64,000 nucleotides of DNA, taken from contig JAKSIG010000001.1 in assembly GCA_024398955.1 (NCBI GenBank), forward strand, positions 62,001-126,000. The letters run 5' to 3'. A model generated the notes under the pieces. It saw only the letters and a list, made by a program, of their open reading frames with translations. It did not search any database and was not told the DNA's origin. Both the position numbers and the translations under genes were made by a program. Of the stretch, positions 61,314 to 64,000 are shown one piece after another. Origin of the DNA: Fibrobacter sp. (GTDB taxonomy: Bacteria; Fibrobacterota; Fibrobacteria; Fibrobacterales; Fibrobacteraceae). The number at the start of each line of letters is the position of its first letter. The first letter of the stretch is position 1.

Positions 61314-64000
61314 CTATTGTCTTCTTCTTATGCCTGTGCGGATAGATCTTGTTTCTTTATGCCCGTCGGCGAAAGTGAAATTAATTTTCCAGATGTAGAT
61401 GCCGGAACCAACTTTTCTGTCATCAGCGGTTCGCTGGTTCCAAGATAAGAATCCTGTTCTGGTATCAATTTTTTTGTTGTGGTGAATTGGATTTTCCATT
61501 TCGCCATTATAACCAAATTTTTGCTTAAAGGAAATAATGAAGTGTCCTAGGGCGTCTAGAATTGTTATGGATGCGGTATATGGCATCCTAGTTTCTGTCC
61601 TTATGCAGGAAACGGAATCGGGTATGTCTTCCCATTCGTTGCGAGTATCAGAAATCCAGGGAACCTTTTTCCCCAAGCCGCTAACAGATGGCGTTGCTTC
61701 AATTTCGTAAATGTAGCTGGTTCCGTCTGTACCGGTAATTTCGATTCCTCCGATTCCGTTGAGGTTGCCGTAACGATCCTGGAAAGAAGTGTCGGGGCTT
61801 GTCCTTAGACAATTTCCTGTTGTTATGTCAATCTTGGGATTTAGTATCAAGGTCCATTTGGTTCCCGAGGAATCCGTTTTTGGCTCGGATAACAGGTATA
61901 GCTTCCTGGCGTCGCTACTTTCGCAATTTTTGGAAAAACGGAACATGTCTTTAAAGGATGATGCTTTCTTTAAGTCTATAGGTTCGGACATCTCTACAAA
62001 TAAGGTGTCGGGAACAATTGGGCTTTCTCCGCTTAAGTAGTCAGTGGAATCAATTAAGCCGGGGTGCTTGATTGCTGATATAGGAACAGCGCCAACTTTG
62101 TCAGTGAGAGTGATTTCCTGGGTTAGAGAAGAACTGCTTCTTGATATTTTAACCTGATTTTTCTTTCCGTTACGATTTGTTGTGTGTCCGTATTCAAAGG
62201 GATTTTCTAGAATGGCTTCGATCCAAGTGGCATCCCCTGTAAGGTGAGTCTTGGATGCAATTACCTTGTTGACATTTTCGGAATTCCAGAAAACAGAGTC
62301 TATAAAAATGGATTCGTTTTCTATGGATTTTATAAAGTGAATCCGGATGGAGTCTGCACGGCCATCCTTGTCTCTGTCGTAGATTTCGGCAATATCTGCA
62401 GGTATAAACGAGGTATAGACAATAAGGGAGTCTCTAGTTGAAACCGAAGATGTGTCGTTTCCGACTTGAAGCGAAATTCGAATTCGGTTGACGTCACTAT
62501 CAAGATTCAAGGAGGCGTCTAAGACGGATTTGTTACGATTTTTAGATTCTGTAACGAAGAAAAACTCCCCAAGGCCGTTGAATGTGGATGTGTAAGGGCC
62601 TGTTTCTACAGCCTTGACAAATAAGGAGTCTCCTGCATCGGTAAATAGCAGAACCTTGATTGTGTCGATGTCATAAAGCGTCGGGCTTACAGCACTGACT
62701 TGGAATGCAAATGGAGCAGAGTAGCCTTCAATGGAATCAATTTCAGCTAAGAAGGAGGTGTCTAGGAATGTATACTTGTTTTGAACAACGTCTGCGAAGA
62801 TAATTGTGTCGCTGGTTGAAATTTTATAAAAGAGATCTGTGAATTTTGCAACGATGGTGTCGCTTGCTGCGCAGGACAAATTTCCGTTGTGATGAACCGG
62901 CTTTCGTTCGTCCTTAATAATATCAGACGTCATGTTGAAAATTCCACCCTCGGTTTCTACCAGTGTGAACTCTTCGAAGTCATTGGAATTTAGACAGGTC
63001 AATTCCATACGAATGCTGTCAACTCCGGTACTGAAGTCCTTGCCAGAAACGGAATAGCTGAAGGATTCGGTTATTCGAGTCACCTTGTTGATCGAATCCT
63101 TGCTGTGGACTGTAATTGTCATGGGAACATAGGTTGATCGAATGATTAGTGAGTCTCGCAGAGATAAGCTTGATTTGTCATTGTCTGCCTGGGCGTATAT
63201 TTTTACCCTGTTTAAGTTCTTCTTGTTGTCTAACAAGCCGTCAAGAATATCGCTTCTCAGCTGCTTTTGATCATTGACAAAAGTAAAGAATCCTTTGGCA
63301 ATAAAGGTTGAGGTGTATACCCCTGTTTCTACAGCCTTGACAAATAAGGAGTCTCCTGCATCGGTAAATAGCAGAACCTTGATTGTGTCGATGTCATAAA
63401 GCGTCGGGCTTACAGCACTGACTTGGAATGCAAATGGAGCAGAGTAGCCTTCAATGGAATCAATTTCAGCTAAGAAGGAGGTGTCTAGGAATGTATACTT
63501 GTTTTGAACAACGTCTGCGAAGATAATTGTGTCGCTGGTTGAAATTTTATAAAAGAGATCTGTGAATTTTGCAACGATGGTGTCGCTTGCTGCGCAGGAC
63601 AAATTTCCGTTGTGATGAACCGGCTTTCGTTCGTCCTTAATAATATCAGACGTCATGTTGAAAATTCCACCCTCGGTTTCTACCAGTGTGAACTCTTCGA
63701 AGTCATTGGAATTTAGACAGGTCAATTCCATACGAATGCTGTCAACTCCGGTACTGAAGTCCTTGCCAGAAACGGAATAGCTGAAGGATTCGGTTATTCG
63801 AGTCACCTTGTTGATCGAATCCTTGCTGTGGACTGTAATTGTCATGGGAACATAGGTTGATCGAATGATTAGTGAGTCTCGCAGAGATAAGCTTGATTTG
63901 TCATTGTCTGCCTGGGCGTATATTTTTACCCTGTTTAAGTTCTTCTTGTTGTCTAACAAGCCGTCAAGAATATCGCTTCTCAGCTGCTTTTGATCATTGA
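61314..64000 (-). CDS. Large repeat surface protein, 5' part outside window
   Basis: Only the last 895 codons are in view; the frame stays open to base 64000, so the start lies beyond it. Repeat units of 241 residues (VETG..YTSTF to DAGDSLFVKA) follow one another: two are identical over 679 bp of DNA, and a third, divergent one (VETGPYTSTFNGLGEFFFV) leads into an EF-hand-like DRDKDGRADSIRIHF and an unrecognised region. The last 100 residues (TASITILDALGHFIISFKQK, GSGIYIWKINF) form a FlgD-Ig-type C-terminal domain ending in IRTGIRRRQ. This is a secreted adhesin-like protein by architecture (inference). Confidence 0.8.
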   Translation of the reverse strand, partial: NDQKQLRSDILDGLLDNKKNLNRVKIYAQADNDKSSLSLRDSLIIRSTYVPMTITVHSKDSINKVTRITESFSYSVSGKDFSTGVDSIRMELTCLNSNDFEEFTLVETEGGIFNMTSDIIKDERKPVHHNGNLSCAASDTIVAKFTDLFYKISTSDTIIFADVVQNKYTFLDTSFLAEIDSIEGYSAPFAFQVSAVSPTLYDIDTIKVLLFTDAGDSLFVKAVETGVYTSTFIAKGFFTFVNDQKQLRSDILDGLLDNKKNLNRVKIYAQADNDKSSLSLRDSLIIRSTYVPMTITVHSKDSINKVTRITESFSYSVSGKDFSTGVDSIRMELTCLNSNDFEEFTLVETEGGIFNMTSDIIKDERKPVHHNGNLSCAASDTIVAKFTDLFYKISTSDTIIFADVVQNKYTFLDTSFLAEIDSIEGYSAPFAFQVSAVSPTLYDIDTIKVLLFTDAGDSLFVKAVETGPYTSTFNGLGEFFFVTESKNRNKSVLDASLNLDSDVNRIRISLQVGNDTSSVSTRDSLIVYTSFIPADIAEIYDRDKDGRADSIRIHFIKSIENESIFIDSVFWNSENVNKVIASKTHLTGDATWIEAILENPFEYGHTTNRNGKKNQVKISRSSSSLTQEITLTDKVGAVPISAIKHPGLIDSTDYLSGESPIVPDTLFVEMSEPIDLKKASSFKDMFRFSKNCESSDARKLYLLSEPKTDSSGTKWTLILNPKIDITTGNCLRTSPDTSFQDRYGNLNGIGGIEITGTDGTSYIYEIEATPSVSGLGKKVPWISDTRNEWEDIPDSVSCIRTETRMPYTASITILDALGHFIISFKQKFGYNGEMENPIHHNKKIDTRTGFLSWNQRTADDRKVGSGIYIWKINFTFADGHKETRSIRTGIRRRQ
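62599..64000. repeat. 723-bp tandem repeat, perfect over 679 bp
   Basis: Bases 62599-63277 equal 63322-64000 with no difference found by eye. The period is 723 bp (241 codons), so the reading frame is kept. The second copy is cut by the window end. Confidence 0.95.

Noticed and set aside
61314..64000. Start of the repeat protein at a TTG near 63959
   Set aside because: The frame continues open to the window end and the same residues occur in the middle of the preceding repeat unit, so this is an internal codon.

Overview
The window reads as chromosomal DNA of a Gram-negative, fibre-degrading gut bacterium of the Fibrobacter type. The assignment is inferred from gene content, not from a search. 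The markers are secreted GH8 and GH9 cellulases, one with a Pro/Thr linker and a sorting-type C-terminal domain and one with a basic C-terminal tail. There is also a TIGR02147/DUF4423 regulator (a family expanded in Fibrobacter) translationally coupled to a lipoprotein, many outer-membrane beta-barrels and lipoproteins, LolA, and a GlgE maltosyltransferase. No insertion sequence, phage gene or CRISPR array was seen.

Layout. 1-7793: the 3' part of ptsI, a TPR-rich lytic transglycosylase, a DMT permease and a large CotH-type surface lipoprotein, all on the plus strand. 7925-23356: a surface-polysaccharide island. One plus-strand operon carries a eukaryote-type UDP-glucose dehydrogenase, two tandem LicD proteins and a GT2. 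A six-gene minus-strand operon carries a flippase, a GT2, a TagB/F-like polyol-phosphate transferase, a secreted EEP hydrolase, a TagD-like cytidylyltransferase and a Wzy-like polymerase. A second plus-strand operon carries a TarI-like cytidylyltransferase, an SDR and a TupA-like ATP-grasp protein. A DUF616 glycosyltransferase and a second CotH lipoprotein close the island. Together these could make and attach glycerol-phosphate and ribitol-phosphate decorations on a surface glycan.

23401-28979: an outer-membrane-like protein, an unusual SppA with a barrel-like N-terminal half, a CNNM/CorC transporter and an acyltransferase. 29156-33862: the GH8 enzyme and two NodB deacetylases. 34010-43787: a CAT-anticodon tRNA, a degenerate glycogen-synthase-like protein, a lipoprotein, an OpgC-like protein, an abundant-looking barrel protein, and an operon that runs lolA-like, propeller protein, PorV-like barrel, recF. 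43930-53373: mscL, a second DMT permease, coaE, the GH9 cellulase, a membrane/beta-helix fusion with a GT2, and a DUF3392, 56-residue protein, NhaC operon. 53374-64000: a tiny isolated membrane-peptide gene, a GNAT protein, the TIGR02147/lipoprotein pair, glgE, a DUF1653-GNAT fusion, an acyl-ACP thioesterase, a small barrel protein, and the 3' part of a giant repeat protein that leaves the window.

The least conventional DNA signal is a set of degenerate 7-bp tandem repeats at four separate places. One array runs in perfect register up to the ATG of the thioesterase gene, and another overlaps a stop and a start codon. Other items to follow up are the double polyol-phosphate module, the barrel-SppA fusion, the DUF1653-GNAT fusion, the sequestered ribosome site of the 27-residue peptide gene and a 723-bp tandem repeat identical at DNA level.
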